Source of the DNA: Bacillota bacterium
Lineage (GTDB): Bacteria > Bacillota > Clostridia > Peptostreptococcales > Anaerovoracaceae
Reading direction: 5' to 3'
NCBI GenBank assembly: GCA_016302925.1
Contig: JAEDMR010000047.1
Location: 1-11,682, forward strand
Length of the DNA stretch: 11,682 nucleotides
Below are positions 1 to 6,896 of this stretch, in pieces (positions within the stretch are counted from its first letter, which is position 1; each line of letters starts with the position of its first letter). Under the pieces are notes generated by a model. The model was not told the origin of the DNA, did not search any database, and was given only the letters and a program-made list of their open reading frames with translations. The translations under genes were made by a program, and so were the position numbers.

Positions 1-157
1 ACAGGTTGCCCAGATGAATGAATCCCGTCGGGCTCGGCCCCAGACGGGTGACCTTGGCACCCTCCGGCAGAGTCCGCTGCGGATACATGGCTTCGTAGTC
101 TTCCGGCGTCTTTGTAATGTGCGGAAACAGCAGTTCCGCCAGTTTCTGATAATCCAT
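1..157 (-). CDS. gltX: Glutamyl-tRNA synthetase, N-terminal part (cut by window edge)
   Basis: Only the first 52 residues are in the window; the gene runs off the left edge. The product charges tRNA-Glu (in many Gram-positives also tRNA-Gln for later amidation) with glutamate in the cytoplasm. The reverse-strand translation begins MDYQKLAELLFPHI and reaches RLGPSPTGFIHLGNL at residues 38-52. This is the class I synthetase signature: PSPTG followed by the HIGH-like motif, here HLGN at 48-51. The short lead with TPEDYEAMYP before the Rossmann fold is, from memory, typical of clostridial GltX. The ATG at 155-157 is preceded by a GGAGG ribosome binding site (complement of 167-171) nine bases upstream and by a good sigma-A promoter, so the start is well supported. 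It is transcribed away from spoVAF. The N-terminus alone does not separate a discriminating from a non-discriminating enzyme. Confidence 0.93.
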   Translation of the reverse strand, partial: MDYQKLAELLFPHITKTPEDYEAMYPQRTLPEGAKVTRLGPSPTGFIHLGNL

Positions 158-196
158 TTATGAAAACCTCCGTAAAAAAATCATACTAACGGACTT

Positions 197-225
197 ATTA
201 TACTGGAAAACGGATAAATTAGCAA
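197..225 (-). promoter_or_regulatory. Sigma-A-type promoter of gltX
   Basis: On the minus strand TTGCTA (220-225) and TATAAT (197-202) are separated by exactly 17 bases. The -10 is perfect and the -35 matches TTGACA at four of six bases. The predicted leader before the gltX ATG is short, about 35 nt, leaving no room for a T-box riboswitch within it. Confidence 0.75.
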
Positions 226-332
226 GATTTCGGGAAAATTAAAGCCATGTTTCTTCGATTCTTCGCAAAATCCGTGCGCCCGGGGTTTTCGGCGCCGCGG
301 CCTTCGGTTCGCCGTGCCGCGGCCGTTTTCCA

Positions 333-378
333 GCCCGGCGGCCCTCGGTTTTCCGGCCCGGCGGCCCTCGGTTTTCCA
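333..378. repeat. Two tandem 23-bp GC-rich repeats
   Basis: Units 333-355 and 356-378 agree at 22 of 23 bases; each runs GCCCGGCGGCCCTCGG then TTTTCC. Degenerate relatives (GCCGCGG with CTTCGG or GTTTTCC) precede them from about 290. They lie in the non-coding stretch between the divergent gltX and spoVAF genes and end in the GGTTTTCC core that recurs in the AT-rich repeats just downstream. Function unknown. Confidence 0.8.
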
Positions 379-385
379 AAATGGT

Positions 386-429
386 CAAAAAGTTTTCTTT
401 TGGAAAACAAAATCGGGATTTTGGAAAAC
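386..429. repeat. 44-bp dispersed repeat, copy 1
   Basis: Matches 560-603 at 42 of 44 bases. It contains a GTTTTC-5-GAAAAC inverted repeat. TTTTGGAAAAC (398-408, and again at 419-429) is also the exact reverse complement of GTTTTCCAAAA at 371-381, so longer hairpins are possible. The in-frame open stretch upstream of spoVAF that crosses this repeat is not considered coding, because the spoVAF start at 645 has its own ribosome binding site. Confidence 0.85.
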
Positions 430-559
430 ATTTCGTAATTTTCGAGCAGCCGGAACACAAAGAACGTGAAAAACTGCCCATAAAGCGGGTTTTGATGGTA
501 AAAGAAGGAAGTAAAAAGAAAAATATGGAAGAAAAACGTCGCCGGTTTTCTGAAAAGGG

Positions 560-603
560 CAAAAAGTTTTCTTTTAGAAAACAAAACCGGGATTTTGGAA
601 AAC
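560..603. repeat. 44-bp dispersed repeat, copy 2
   Basis: Second copy of the 386-429 element, 174 bp downstream in the same orientation, with two substitutions (G to A and T to C). It ends about 40 bp before the spoVAF start codon, so it lies in or just upstream of the spoVAF leader. I saw no convincing sigma-A or sigma-G promoter between the copies. Confidence 0.85.
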
Positions 604-644
604 CGCGGAGGGAGAAAGACGATACAATAAAGGGGATAGAGAAA

Positions 645-2141
645 ATGTACGGAAAATATCTGAAGATCATGGAAGCGGAGCTTCCGCTGGGAGAGAGTTT
701 TGACCTGCTGGAGCGGGAAGTGATCATTGGGGGCCGGAAGGGGACCATGTTTTTTGTGGATGGGCTCACGGACGGGGAGCTGATGCAGCGGGTCATGGAT
801 TATCTGATGAAGGTGCAGCCGGAGGATATGGAAGGGATCGTGACCAGTTCCCGGTTCATCGCGGGGCATCTGCCTTTTCTCGATGCGACCCTGGCCGCGC
901 CGAAGACGGAGAATGGACCGGCAGCGGGCGAGCCGAAAACATGGACGGAGCAGCAGATCCGGGAGTGCTGTGCACAGGCTCAGGCCAGACTTTATGCAGG
1001 ACTGGTGCCGCTGATGGTGGAAGGTCTGGATCAGATCATCATCATCGATGCCAGGGACTATCCGCTGCGGTCGGTGGAGGAGCCGGATAAAGAAAAAAGC
1101 CTGCGGGGCGCCAGAGACGGATTCACCGAAAGCTTCATGCAGAATATCGCCCTGATCCGCCGCCGGCTGAGGGATAACAATCTGATCTTTCGGAACTTCA
1201 GCATCGGAAACCTGTCCAAGAGTGATGTGGCCATGGTCTACATCCGGGGAAAAGCGGATCCGGCCCTGGTGGAACATACGAAAAAACTGCTGCGGGGGAT
1301 GGAGCAGGAGCCAGATCTTGACGCCCTGACGGTGGGAGATCAGAGCCTGCTGGAAAAGATTTTGATGATGACCCGGCGTGAAGGAAAAAAGCGGTGGGCA
1401 GGGGGAAGGTTTAATCCGTTTCCAAAGGTGCGGTACTCCCAGCGGCCGGATATCATTTCGGCCCACATTGCCGAGGGAAAAATCGCCATCATCGTTGATA
1501 ATTCGCCAACTGTCATGTTGCTTCCGGTGGGAATCTTTGACTTCCTGCAGGATGTGGATGATTACTATTTCCCGCAGCTGACGGGCAATTATTTCCGGCT
1601 GCTGCGGACGTTGAACTTCCTGGTGATCTTGTTTCTGACGCCGGTCTACCTGTTGCTGGTCAATGATGAAGTGTTCAACCCGGATGTACTGCTGTTTTTT
1701 GTGCCGGATGAGCCCTTTGCCATTCCCCTGATCTGGCAGTTTCTTCTGCTGGAGATCGCCGTGGACGGACTGAAGCTGGCATCCCTGAACACACCCCAGT
1801 CCCTGGGCATGTCCCTGTCGGTCATCGGAGCACTCATATTAGGAGAATTCAGCATTGAGTCGGGCTGGTTCATTCCCCAGACCATACTTTGCATGGCTGT
1901 GGTGGCACTGGCTAGCTTCACCCAGCCCAGCATTGAACTGAGCTATGGGGTGAAGTTCACCCGTGTTCTGATGCTCATCGGCACCTATCTGTTTGGACTC
2001 TGGGGCATGATTGCCGGCGCGGCCGTCAGTTTTCTGGTAATGGCATCCACCCGAACCCTGTCCGGCGGGTCGTATCTGTATCCGCTGATTCCATTTCGAT
2101 GGAATGCACTAAAAAGGTTGCTTTTCCGTACCGAAGTGTGA
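645..2141 (+). CDS. spoVAF: Spore germination protein, GerA family, SpoVAF-like
   Basis: A 498-residue protein, the usual length for GerAA/SpoVAF proteins. The N-terminal soluble domain has the GerA hallmarks: IIIIDARDYPLRSVEEPDKE (131-150), then LRGARDGFTESFMQNIALIRRR (from 153) and IGNLSKSDVAMVYI (187-200). NPFPKVRYSQRPD (257-269), followed by HIAEGKIAIIVDNSP (from 274) and a C-terminal YLYPLIPFRWNALKRLLFR, resemble SpoVAF more than nutrient-receptor A subunits. Hydrophobic segments lie at about 322-339, 358-375, 388-403, 409-426 and 438-467. In Bacillus, SpoVAF sits in the spore inner membrane and contributes to the germination response; an ion-channel role has been proposed. The start at 645 is chosen because AGGGG (631-635) precedes it by nine bases and the family N-terminus begins here. 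No gerAB/gerAC-like or other spoVA gene flanks it, so it is an orphan. An orphan gerAA is the alternative. Expression would be expected in the forespore, but I found no clear sigma-G promoter. Confidence 0.82.
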   Translation: MYGKYLKIMEAELPLGESFDLLEREVIIGGRKGTMFFVDGLTDGELMQRVMDYLMKVQPEDMEGIVTSSRFIAGHLPFLDATLAAPKTENGPAAGEPKTWTEQQIRECCAQAQARLYAGLVPLMVEGLDQIIIIDARDYPLRSVEEPDKEKSLRGARDGFTESFMQNIALIRRRLRDNNLIFRNFSIGNLSKSDVAMVYIRGKADPALVEHTKKLLRGMEQEPDLDALTVGDQSLLEKILMMTRREGKKRWAGGRFNPFPKVRYSQRPDIISAHIAEGKIAIIVDNSPTVMLLPVGIFDFLQDVDDYYFPQLTGNYFRLLRTLNFLVILFLTPVYLLLVNDEVFNPDVLLFFVPDEPFAIPLIWQFLLLEIAVDGLKLASLNTPQSLGMSLSVIGALILGEFSIESGWFIPQTILCMAVVALASFTQPSIELSYGVKFTRVLMLIGTYLFGLWGMIAGAAVSFLVMASTRTLSGGSYLYPLIPFRWNALKRLLFRTEV

Positions 2142-2147
2142 TAAAAT
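2118..2147 (+). promoter_or_regulatory. Possible promoter for the acyl-CoA ligase gene
   Basis: TTGCTT (2118-2123), 18 bases, then TAAAAT (2142-2147), overlapping the 3' end of spoVAF. The -10 matches at five of six bases, the -35 only at three. No intrinsic terminator is visible after spoVAF, so read-through could also feed the ligase. The rest of the 141-bp gap (2142-2282) is AT-rich at first and holds no supported gene. Confidence 0.35.
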
Positions 2148-2282
2148 ATTATATTAAAAAAATTGAACTATTTCCTCTGCTGCCGACCTGCATGTCATCT
2201 TTTATGAACGGTGTCATCGCTGGCGCGGCAGGGGCATTGAATATGCAATCAAACAGAAACAAATTGATAAAGGGGGATCATC

Positions 2283-4163
2283 ATGTCACGATTCATTAAA
2301 AAAATGCCGAATATCAAATTTCCGAAATACAAGATGAGCGGTATCGAGGAAATCGAAGAACTGCAGGTGGAGTACACGCCGGAGAAACTGGCCGAACTCC
2401 AGCAGAAAAACACGAGAAACAGAGATACATACTATCCGGGAACCGACTATAAGACCATCAAGGAAGTCTTCGACCGGTCTACCACCGTCTTTAAGGATCG
2501 AACCTTCATCGTGGAAAAGTTCAACCGGAAGGGAAGCTTCGAGGAAGTGACTTACGGCCGGTTCCGCAAGGATGTGGTGGAACTGGGCACCGGCCTGACC
2601 AGAGCCTTCAAGCTGCAGGGCGAGAAGATTCTGGTACTGGGCGAAACCACTTATGAATGGTATGTTTCCTACATGGCCCTGCTCTGCGGCGCCGGCATCG
2701 CTGTACCGACCGATAAGGAACTGCCGGATAACGAACTGGAAAATGTGATCAAGCGGTCCGAAGCCGCAGCCGTTATCTATTCTCCGAAGAAGAAGGACCA
2801 GGTGAAGAAAGTGGCAAACAAGTGCCCGGGAGTCAGATACTTCATGGAGATGTATTCCGACGCTGAAATAGAAGGCCGCTTCGTGGGCCTGGACTATGTG
2901 ATGAATGAAGGGGAAGTCATCACAGACTGCGGCGACAGCAGCTTTATGGAGATTCCGGTGGATCCGGAAGCATTCGCCGTGCTGCTGTTCACATCCGGCA
3001 CTACCAGCCAGTCCAAGGGTGTGATGCTCTGCAACCGGAACCTGGCTGCCAATATCAATGCCATTACGCCGTATGTTATGCTGTACCCGGAAGACAGAAT
3101 GTTTTCCGTGCTGCCTCTGCACCATACCTACGAATCCACCATCGGCTTCCTGTATCCGATGGCCATGGGTGCTTCCATCGTCGTCTGCCAGGGACTGCGC
3201 CATATTGTCAATGACATGAAGGATACCCATCCGACTGCCATGCTGGCGGTGCCTCTGCTGATCGAGACCCTGTATAAGAAGATCAATCAGACCATCGACA
3301 AGAGCGGAAAGACCAAGCTGGTGAAATCCATGATTCATGTGACCAACGCTTTGCAGAATGTGGGCGTGGATATTAAGCGGAAGGTCTTCAAGGATATTCA
3401 CGAAAGCCTGGGCGGCAGCCTGCGGATCATCGTATCCGCTGCGGCCCCGATTGAGCCAGCCGTAGGAAAGTGGATTGAAGATATCGGTATCTTCTTCCTC
3501 CAGGGCTACGGACTCACCGAAACCGCACCGATCAGTGCCGTGACACCGGATTTTGACCGGAGAACAGGCTCTGCCGGCAAGACCGTCCTCTGCAACCAGA
3601 TTCGCATCAAGGATCCGAACGAAAAGGGCGAAGGGGAGATCCTGATCAAGGGAGATACCGTCATGATGGGATACTACAACGACCCGCTGGAGACAGCCCG
3701 GGCAATGGAAGACGGCTGGTTCAACTCCGGCGATATTGGATACATCGATGAAGACAACTTCGTCTATATCACCGGCAGAAGCAAGAATGTCATCGTCACC
3801 CAGAACGGAAAGAATATTTATCCGGAAGAGCTGGAAGGCCTGCTGTCCCATGTGGAAGAAATCAGCGAATGCATGGTCTACGGCAAGGAAGTGGCCGGCG
3901 AAAAGGAACTGGTCATCACCGTCCGCGCCATTCCGGATTACGAACGGATCGCAGAGCTCCACGGGGAAGGCCTCAGTGAAGAGGAAATCTATAAGCTGAT
4001 CTGGGAACAGATTCGCCAGGTCAACCGGAAGGTATCCAATTACAAGACCATCAAGAAGCTGGAGATCAAGAAGGGCGAATTCGAGAAGACCAGCACCAAG
4101 AAGATCAAACGCTATGCAGAACTGAAAAACAACGAAGACGTGGAAGAAGTGTCCGGTAAGTAA
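2283..4163 (+). CDS. AMP-dependent acyl-CoA synthetase/ligase (long-chain type)
   Basis: A 626-residue member of the ANL adenylate-forming superfamily. It activates a carboxylate, probably a fatty acid, to an acyl-AMP and then normally to acyl-CoA. Ordered core motifs are visible: the P-loop TSGTTSQSKG (237-246), the substrate/ATP motif GYGLTETAP (408-416), GWFNSGDIGYID (about 478-489; D484 contacts the ATP ribose in the family), the hinge GRSKNVI (498-504), and a C-terminal KTSTKKIKR (602-610). There K607 aligns with the conserved lysine that drives adenylation; the usual glycine before it is lysine. No membrane segment or signal peptide is evident. The start is set by AGGGGG (2271-2276), six bases before ATG. 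It follows spoVAF on the same strand after 141 bp and ends at a strong terminator. Substrate chain length cannot be read from sequence. An acyl-[ACP] ligase or other ANL specificity remains possible. Confidence 0.93.
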   Translation: MSRFIKKMPNIKFPKYKMSGIEEIEELQVEYTPEKLAELQQKNTRNRDTYYPGTDYKTIKEVFDRSTTVFKDRTFIVEKFNRKGSFEEVTYGRFRKDVVELGTGLTRAFKLQGEKILVLGETTYEWYVSYMALLCGAGIAVPTDKELPDNELENVIKRSEAAAVIYSPKKKDQVKKVANKCPGVRYFMEMYSDAEIEGRFVGLDYVMNEGEVITDCGDSSFMEIPVDPEAFAVLLFTSGTTSQSKGVMLCNRNLAANINAITPYVMLYPEDRMFSVLPLHHTYESTIGFLYPMAMGASIVVCQGLRHIVNDMKDTHPTAMLAVPLLIETLYKKINQTIDKSGKTKLVKSMIHVTNALQNVGVDIKRKVFKDIHESLGGSLRIIVSAAAPIEPAVGKWIEDIGIFFLQGYGLTETAPISAVTPDFDRRTGSAGKTVLCNQIRIKDPNEKGEGEILIKGDTVMMGYYNDPLETARAMEDGWFNSGDIGYIDEDNFVYITGRSKNVIVTQNGKNIYPEELEGLLSHVEEISECMVYGKEVAGEKELVITVRAIPDYERIAELHGEGLSEEEIYKLIWEQIRQVNRKVSNYKTIKKLEIKKGEFEKTSTKKIKRYAELKNNEDVEEVSGK

Positions 4164-4188
4164 CCGGTTTCTGAACAAAATCCATATT

Positions 4189-4219
4189 CCCCCGGTTTTT
4201 TGAGAGCCGGGGGTTTTTT
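4189..4219 (+). terminator. Rho-independent terminator of the acyl-CoA ligase gene
   Basis: Perfect 7-bp stem CCCCCGG (4189-4195) / CCGGGGG (4207-4213), 11-base loop, then six T (4214-4219), 25 bp after the ligase stop. The U-tract is only on the plus-strand side, so it serves the ligase rather than the convergent gerQ-like gene. Confidence 0.9.
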
Positions 4220-4263
4220 GATGCTTTTCGCCGCTTAAAATCAGACGGTGGGACAGGACGGAA

Positions 4264-5028
4264 TCAGACGGTCAGTGATTCCGGAAAGATCGGCTGCGAA
4301 TAGTATATGTAGGTCATGCGAATGGTGAAAAGATCCAGAACCATGATGTTTCCTGTGGTGATCTCCTGCAGGATGATGAAGTTGGTGCCGATCCCCACCA
4401 GGAATCCGAAACGATCTTCTACGATATTGGAGCCGATCAGCTGCTCTACGCGCATATAGCGTCCGATCTGTGTACTGAGAAACCCTGTGAAGGCCTGCAC
4501 ATCTGTGACATCGATGGTCTGGGTGAAATCCGGGCCGGTCATCGGTGACTGTGGCAGAGAGATGGATGTGTCATTTGCCTGATTGCCGATGTTCTGGGCC
4601 TGCACTTCGCTGAGATACGGCGTCATTTCACTGAAAGAGATTGGATCCATACGGCGTGTCTGCTGGGTGGTCTGCTGCATAGCCGCTGCCTGCTGCATTT
4701 GCGGCGTGCTCATCTGTGATTGCATCGGCTGATACATCGGCTGCTGCATCGGGGTGATACGTGCCTGGACCGGGACGGAGTCCGATTTCGGCCCTGATAC
4801 CGATTCCGATGCAGGTTCTGAGACAGATGCGGATACTGGTGCAGTTTCCGAAGCATCTGTTTTCATCACTTCCGGACTGGATGCCTGCACAGCTTCCGGT
4901 GCCGGTGCGGATACAACTTTCGACTCTTCTTCGGCTTGTGGTGCATCCAGCCGGATCCGGTCGCCAATCCTTACCTGGCCGGTGCGAATCATCTTCGGTG
5001 TCACGATATTGTTGCAGCAAGGTGCCAT
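4264..5028 (-). CDS. GerQ-like spore coat protein
   Basis: A 254-residue protein with three zones. Residues 1-30 (MAPCCNNIVT..., then GQVRIGDRIRL) are followed by a low-complexity zone of about 31-170: first Ala/Ser/Pro/Glu-rich, then Gln/Met-rich (MQQPMYQPMQSQM around 94-106). A compact beta-rich C-terminal domain covers about 176-243, with FLSTQIGRYMRVEQLIGSN, then DRFGFLVGIGTNFIILQE and LDLFTIRMTYIYY. The C-terminal pattern and the position directly downstream of a CwlJ-type hydrolase match GerQ (YwdL), the coat protein needed for CwlJ localisation in Bacillus; the similarity is judged by eye. It is longer than Bacillus GerQ (about 180 residues) because of the low-complexity zone. The start has AGGAGGT (complement 5036-5042) seven bases upstream. 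The 90-bp gap to cwlJ holds a small CTGCC/GGCAG hairpin (5051-5063). Likely co-transcribed with cwlJ. I saw no minus-strand terminator after the stop. Confidence 0.75.
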   Translation of the reverse strand: MAPCCNNIVTPKMIRTGQVRIGDRIRLDAPQAEEESKVVSAPAPEAVQASSPEVMKTDASETAPVSASVSEPASESVSGPKSDSVPVQARITPMQQPMYQPMQSQMSTPQMQQAAAMQQTTQQTRRMDPISFSEMTPYLSEVQAQNIGNQANDTSISLPQSPMTGPDFTQTIDVTDVQAFTGFLSTQIGRYMRVEQLIGSNIVEDRFGFLVGIGTNFIILQEITTGNIMVLDLFTIRMTYIYYSQPIFPESLTV

Positions 5029-5118
5029 AAACTATACCTCCTGATATATCCTGCCAGCGGCAGAGATGATAAATGAAACATGGAAAATACCGACTCACTG
5101 GGGGTTCCGAGAATTCTC

Positions 5119-5562
5119 TCAGGTATCCGCATAGCGGCTGGTCGGTATGTAAAAGCAGTGGTCGCCGATCCGGTTATGTATGACGCCCACATTGGTAGGG
5201 AAATAAGTGGGACAGGTGCCGCTGTAGGGGTTGAAAAAGAACAGAGAATTGTCAATTCCCAACAGTCTGCCGCCTGCCATGGCCCAGTCCACGATATCAT
5301 AATGCTCCTGCGTCGGTGTCATATTGTAGACATTCTGCGGGTTATACCGCCCGCCTACGGATTCCCGCATGCAGACAAACTGACCGGGCTGGGTGATCAC
5401 GGCACGTACGTCGCCGCCGTTGTTGATCCGGCTGAATTCTCCTTCGGTGACGGTGGCACGGTTCATCACCACCGTGGCAACTGCCCGCATGCCGTCGTCG
5501 CCTTCGCCGCCTGCTTCACACTGGATCAGCCGGGCAAATAGTTCTCTCGTATCTAATGGCAT
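5119..5562 (-). CDS. cwlJ: Spore cortex-lytic hydrolase, CwlJ/SleB family
   Basis: A 147-residue protein of the Hydrolase_2 family, which degrades muramic-lactam-containing cortex peptidoglycan during germination. The signature runs ELFARLIQCEAGGEG (7-21, candidate catalytic E16), GMRAVATVVMNRA (24-36), VITQPGQF (55-62), NSLFFFNPYSGTCP (105-118) and HCFYIP (135-140). There is no signal peptide and no peptidoglycan-binding domain. Together with the length this fits CwlJ (about 142 residues in B. subtilis, made in the mother cell and held at the coat) rather than the secreted, longer SleB. The start is backed by a GGGAGGTG ribosome binding site (complement 5567-5574). The next gene downstream is gerQ-like, the same order as Bacillus cwlJ-gerQ. 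A sigma-E/sigma-K-like promoter lies immediately upstream. Confidence 0.9.
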   Translation of the reverse strand: MPLDTRELFARLIQCEAGGEGDDGMRAVATVVMNRATVTEGEFSRINNGGDVRAVITQPGQFVCMRESVGGRYNPQNVYNMTPTQEHYDIVDWAMAGGRLLGIDNSLFFFNPYSGTCPTYFPTNVGVIHNRIGDHCFYIPTSRYADT

Positions 5563-5584
5563 AATTCACCTCCCAAATCAATTC

Positions 5585-5611
5585 ATAGTATGCATAGACA
5601 GCGAGTCTTGT
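5585..5611 (-). promoter_or_regulatory. Putative sigma-E/sigma-K promoter of cwlJ-gerQ
   Basis: On the minus strand CATACTAT (5592 down to 5585) matches seven of eight bases of the sigma-E -10 CATACANT and resembles the sigma-K -10 CATANNNTA (last base G). An AC dinucleotide (5611-5610) sits 17 bases upstream, the sigma-K -35 pattern. No TTGACA/TATAAT pair is visible. Mother-cell transcription is what a cwlJ-gerQ operon requires. The implied leader is very short, about 15-20 nt. Confidence 0.45.
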
Positions 5612-5623
5612 GAAACCAAAATT

Positions 5624-5652
5624 AAAAAATCTGCCATTTCGGCAGATTTTTT
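5624..5652 (-). terminator. Rho-independent terminator after the EEP-family gene
   Basis: A 12-bp perfect stem: six A plus TCTGCC (5624-5635), 5-base loop, GGCAGA plus six T (5641-5652). Read on the minus strand it lies 36 bp after the stop of the membrane nuclease-like gene and is followed by a T-rich run. It separates that gene from the cwlJ promoter. The plus strand also has a U-run, so it could act in both directions. Confidence 0.85.
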
Positions 5653-5687
5653 GAGTATTATGAGGTTGATGTATTGTATATTCTGCT

Positions 5688-6785
5688 TTATTTCAAGAGG
5701 AAGGTCAGCTGAACCGGGTTGTGATCGGAGTATGCGAACTGCAGATCCACGGTGTCTGCCTGCACGCATTCCACGTTGTCTGAAATGAGGAAGCCGTCGA
5801 TGGTCAGCTGGAAATTGGTTTCCGAATCCCACGGTGCGTCAGCATTGCGGCTGCTCGGTACAGGGTTTTCCGGATTATATGGAGCGATGACCGAAAAAAC
5901 GTCGGGCACATTTTCAAAAGGAAAACTTTTCGCCCAGTTTCCCCCTTCCATAGACACCCCGAAGATTTCGGAAGAATCGCCGAGCAGGTCTTTGTTGAAG
6001 TCGCCGCCGCAGACCACATAGTTGCCGGCAGCATATTCGGCGATCATGTCTTCGTAGAGGACGGCCAGCTGCTGGTCGGCGATGGTGGGATCTGTTGAAT
6101 ATGCAGAAAGATGGACATTATACAAAACCAGTTCTTTTCCGCTTGCCGTCGGGATACGGCTGGACAAGTAGCAGCGGTCCAGGTCGATAAATTTTGCGAA
6201 GCCATCCTGAATCGGCAGGCTGCGCCTTTCGGCCGAGGTGATTTCATAGTCGGACAGGGTCAGAAGTCCGGATTTCGATTTACCGTGAGATTTGATAAGC
6301 GGCCAGAACAGGTATGGCGAATCGTAATTCTGGGTGAAAACTGCGTTTTGTGTCGGCAGGGATTCCAGAAGCAAGGCTTTCTCATCGATATGGTAGGAGC
6401 GGGTGGAGTCCACATCCACCTCCTGCACCAGGTTAAAATCGGATCTGAAGTTTGCCAGCTGTGCACCCATGGATTCTACGGTTTCTTTTACAATCTCTTC
6501 ACTGAAGCCGCGGGAATACTCTCCGCCGTCCATGAAGAAGCTGAACTGGTCGGTATAGGCACCGAAGCCGATGTTCCAGGCGGTGACGGTCAGGTTTTCT
6601 CCGAGCGGTACAGACTGGGCAGTCTGTGCTGCCTGGGTGCTCTGGGCGGAGGCGGCGGGCTCCGGTGTGAGTGCCAGATGATCCTCCAGACGGTAATATG
6701 CAGTGAAGACATAGACCACATAAGCGGCCACAATGAGTATCAGAAGGGCTAGCGCGGCCAGGATCCATTTCAGTGCTTTTCTCAT
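5688..6785 (-). CDS. Membrane-anchored endonuclease/exonuclease/phosphatase-family protein
   Basis: A 365-residue protein. Residues 1-7 are basic and about 8-29 form one hydrophobic segment, so it is probably anchored in the membrane with the catalytic domain outside. An Ala/Gln/Ser-rich linker (about 40-60) follows. The remainder has the EEP (DNase I/exonuclease III/inositol-phosphatase) motif order: TAWNIGFGAY (68-77, N71), LVQEVD (119-124, E122), LVLYNVHLSAY (219-229, H225), VCGGDFNKD (258-266, D262 and N264), ID330GF and SDHNPV (353-358, D354/H355). All expected metal and catalytic residues are present. The substrate is uncertain: secreted nuclease, sphingomyelinase-like or phosphoinositide phosphatase activities all occur in this fold. 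The start is the only reasonable ATG; GGGAG (complement 6794-6798) lies eight bases upstream. It has its own promoter and a strong terminator, so it is monocistronic. Confidence 0.88.
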   Translation of the reverse strand: MRKALKWILAALALLILIVAAYVVYVFTAYYRLEDHLALTPEPAASAQSTQAAQTAQSVPLGENLTVTAWNIGFGAYTDQFSFFMDGGEYSRGFSEEIVKETVESMGAQLANFRSDFNLVQEVDVDSTRSYHIDEKALLLESLPTQNAVFTQNYDSPYLFWPLIKSHGKSKSGLLTLSDYEITSAERRSLPIQDGFAKFIDLDRCYLSSRIPTASGKELVLYNVHLSAYSTDPTIADQQLAVLYEDMIAEYAAGNYVVCGGDFNKDLLGDSSEIFGVSMEGGNWAKSFPFENVPDVFSVIAPYNPENPVPSSRNADAPWDSETNFQLTIDGFLISDNVECVQADTVDLQFAYSDHNPVQLTFLLK

Positions 6786-6824
6786 TTCTCAATGACTCCC
6801 TTTTTCTTGTCGTAATTTCATTCC

Positions 6825-6854
6825 ATTTTACCACAGCATCTCCGAGAAATGCAA
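6825..6854 (-). promoter_or_regulatory. Possible promoter of the EEP-family gene
   Basis: Minus strand: TTGCAT (6849-6854), 18 bases, TAAAAT (6825-6830). The -10 fits at five of six bases, the -35 at three. It lies back to back with the plus-strand promoter at 6897-6925. Confidence 0.45.
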
Positions 6855-6896
6855 CGACTTCGGCACGGATTATCTGTGAAAAAAAGAATAAACATA

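Noticed and set aside
381..644. In-frame upstream extension of spoVAF (88 more residues from ATG 381)
   Set aside because: The extension crosses the 44-bp repeats, is Lys/Arg/Phe low complexity and unlike any GerA-family N-terminus. ATG 645 has a proper ribosome binding site and matches the family length.
219..1466. Long minus-strand open frame (415 codons) opposite spoVAF
   Set aside because: It overlaps a recognisable gene on the other strand, has His/Pro/Leu-rich composition without domains, and runs through the repeats; it is a codon-bias shadow.
2191..2298. Small plus-strand ORF between spoVAF and the ligase (MSSFMNGVIAGAAGAL...)
   Set aside because: No ribosome binding site upstream; its tail overlaps the ligase start region, including the ligase's ribosome binding site. 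Not enough support.
2286..4178. Minus-strand 630-codon open frame antisense to the acyl-CoA ligase
   Set aside because: The plus strand carries every ANL-family motif in order; the antisense translation shows no family features and no ribosome binding site supports it.
4239..4272. Direct repeat AATCAGACGGT (4239-4249 and 4262-4272) at the end of the gerQ-like gene
   Set aside because: Eleven bases, no flanking structure and no associated element; probably a local duplication or chance.
5915..5940. Copy of the GTTTTC/GAAAAC repeat inside the EEP-family gene
   Set aside because: Only short A/T-run resemblance; the bases encode an in-frame KSFPFENVP stretch and no extended match to the 44-bp repeat exists.
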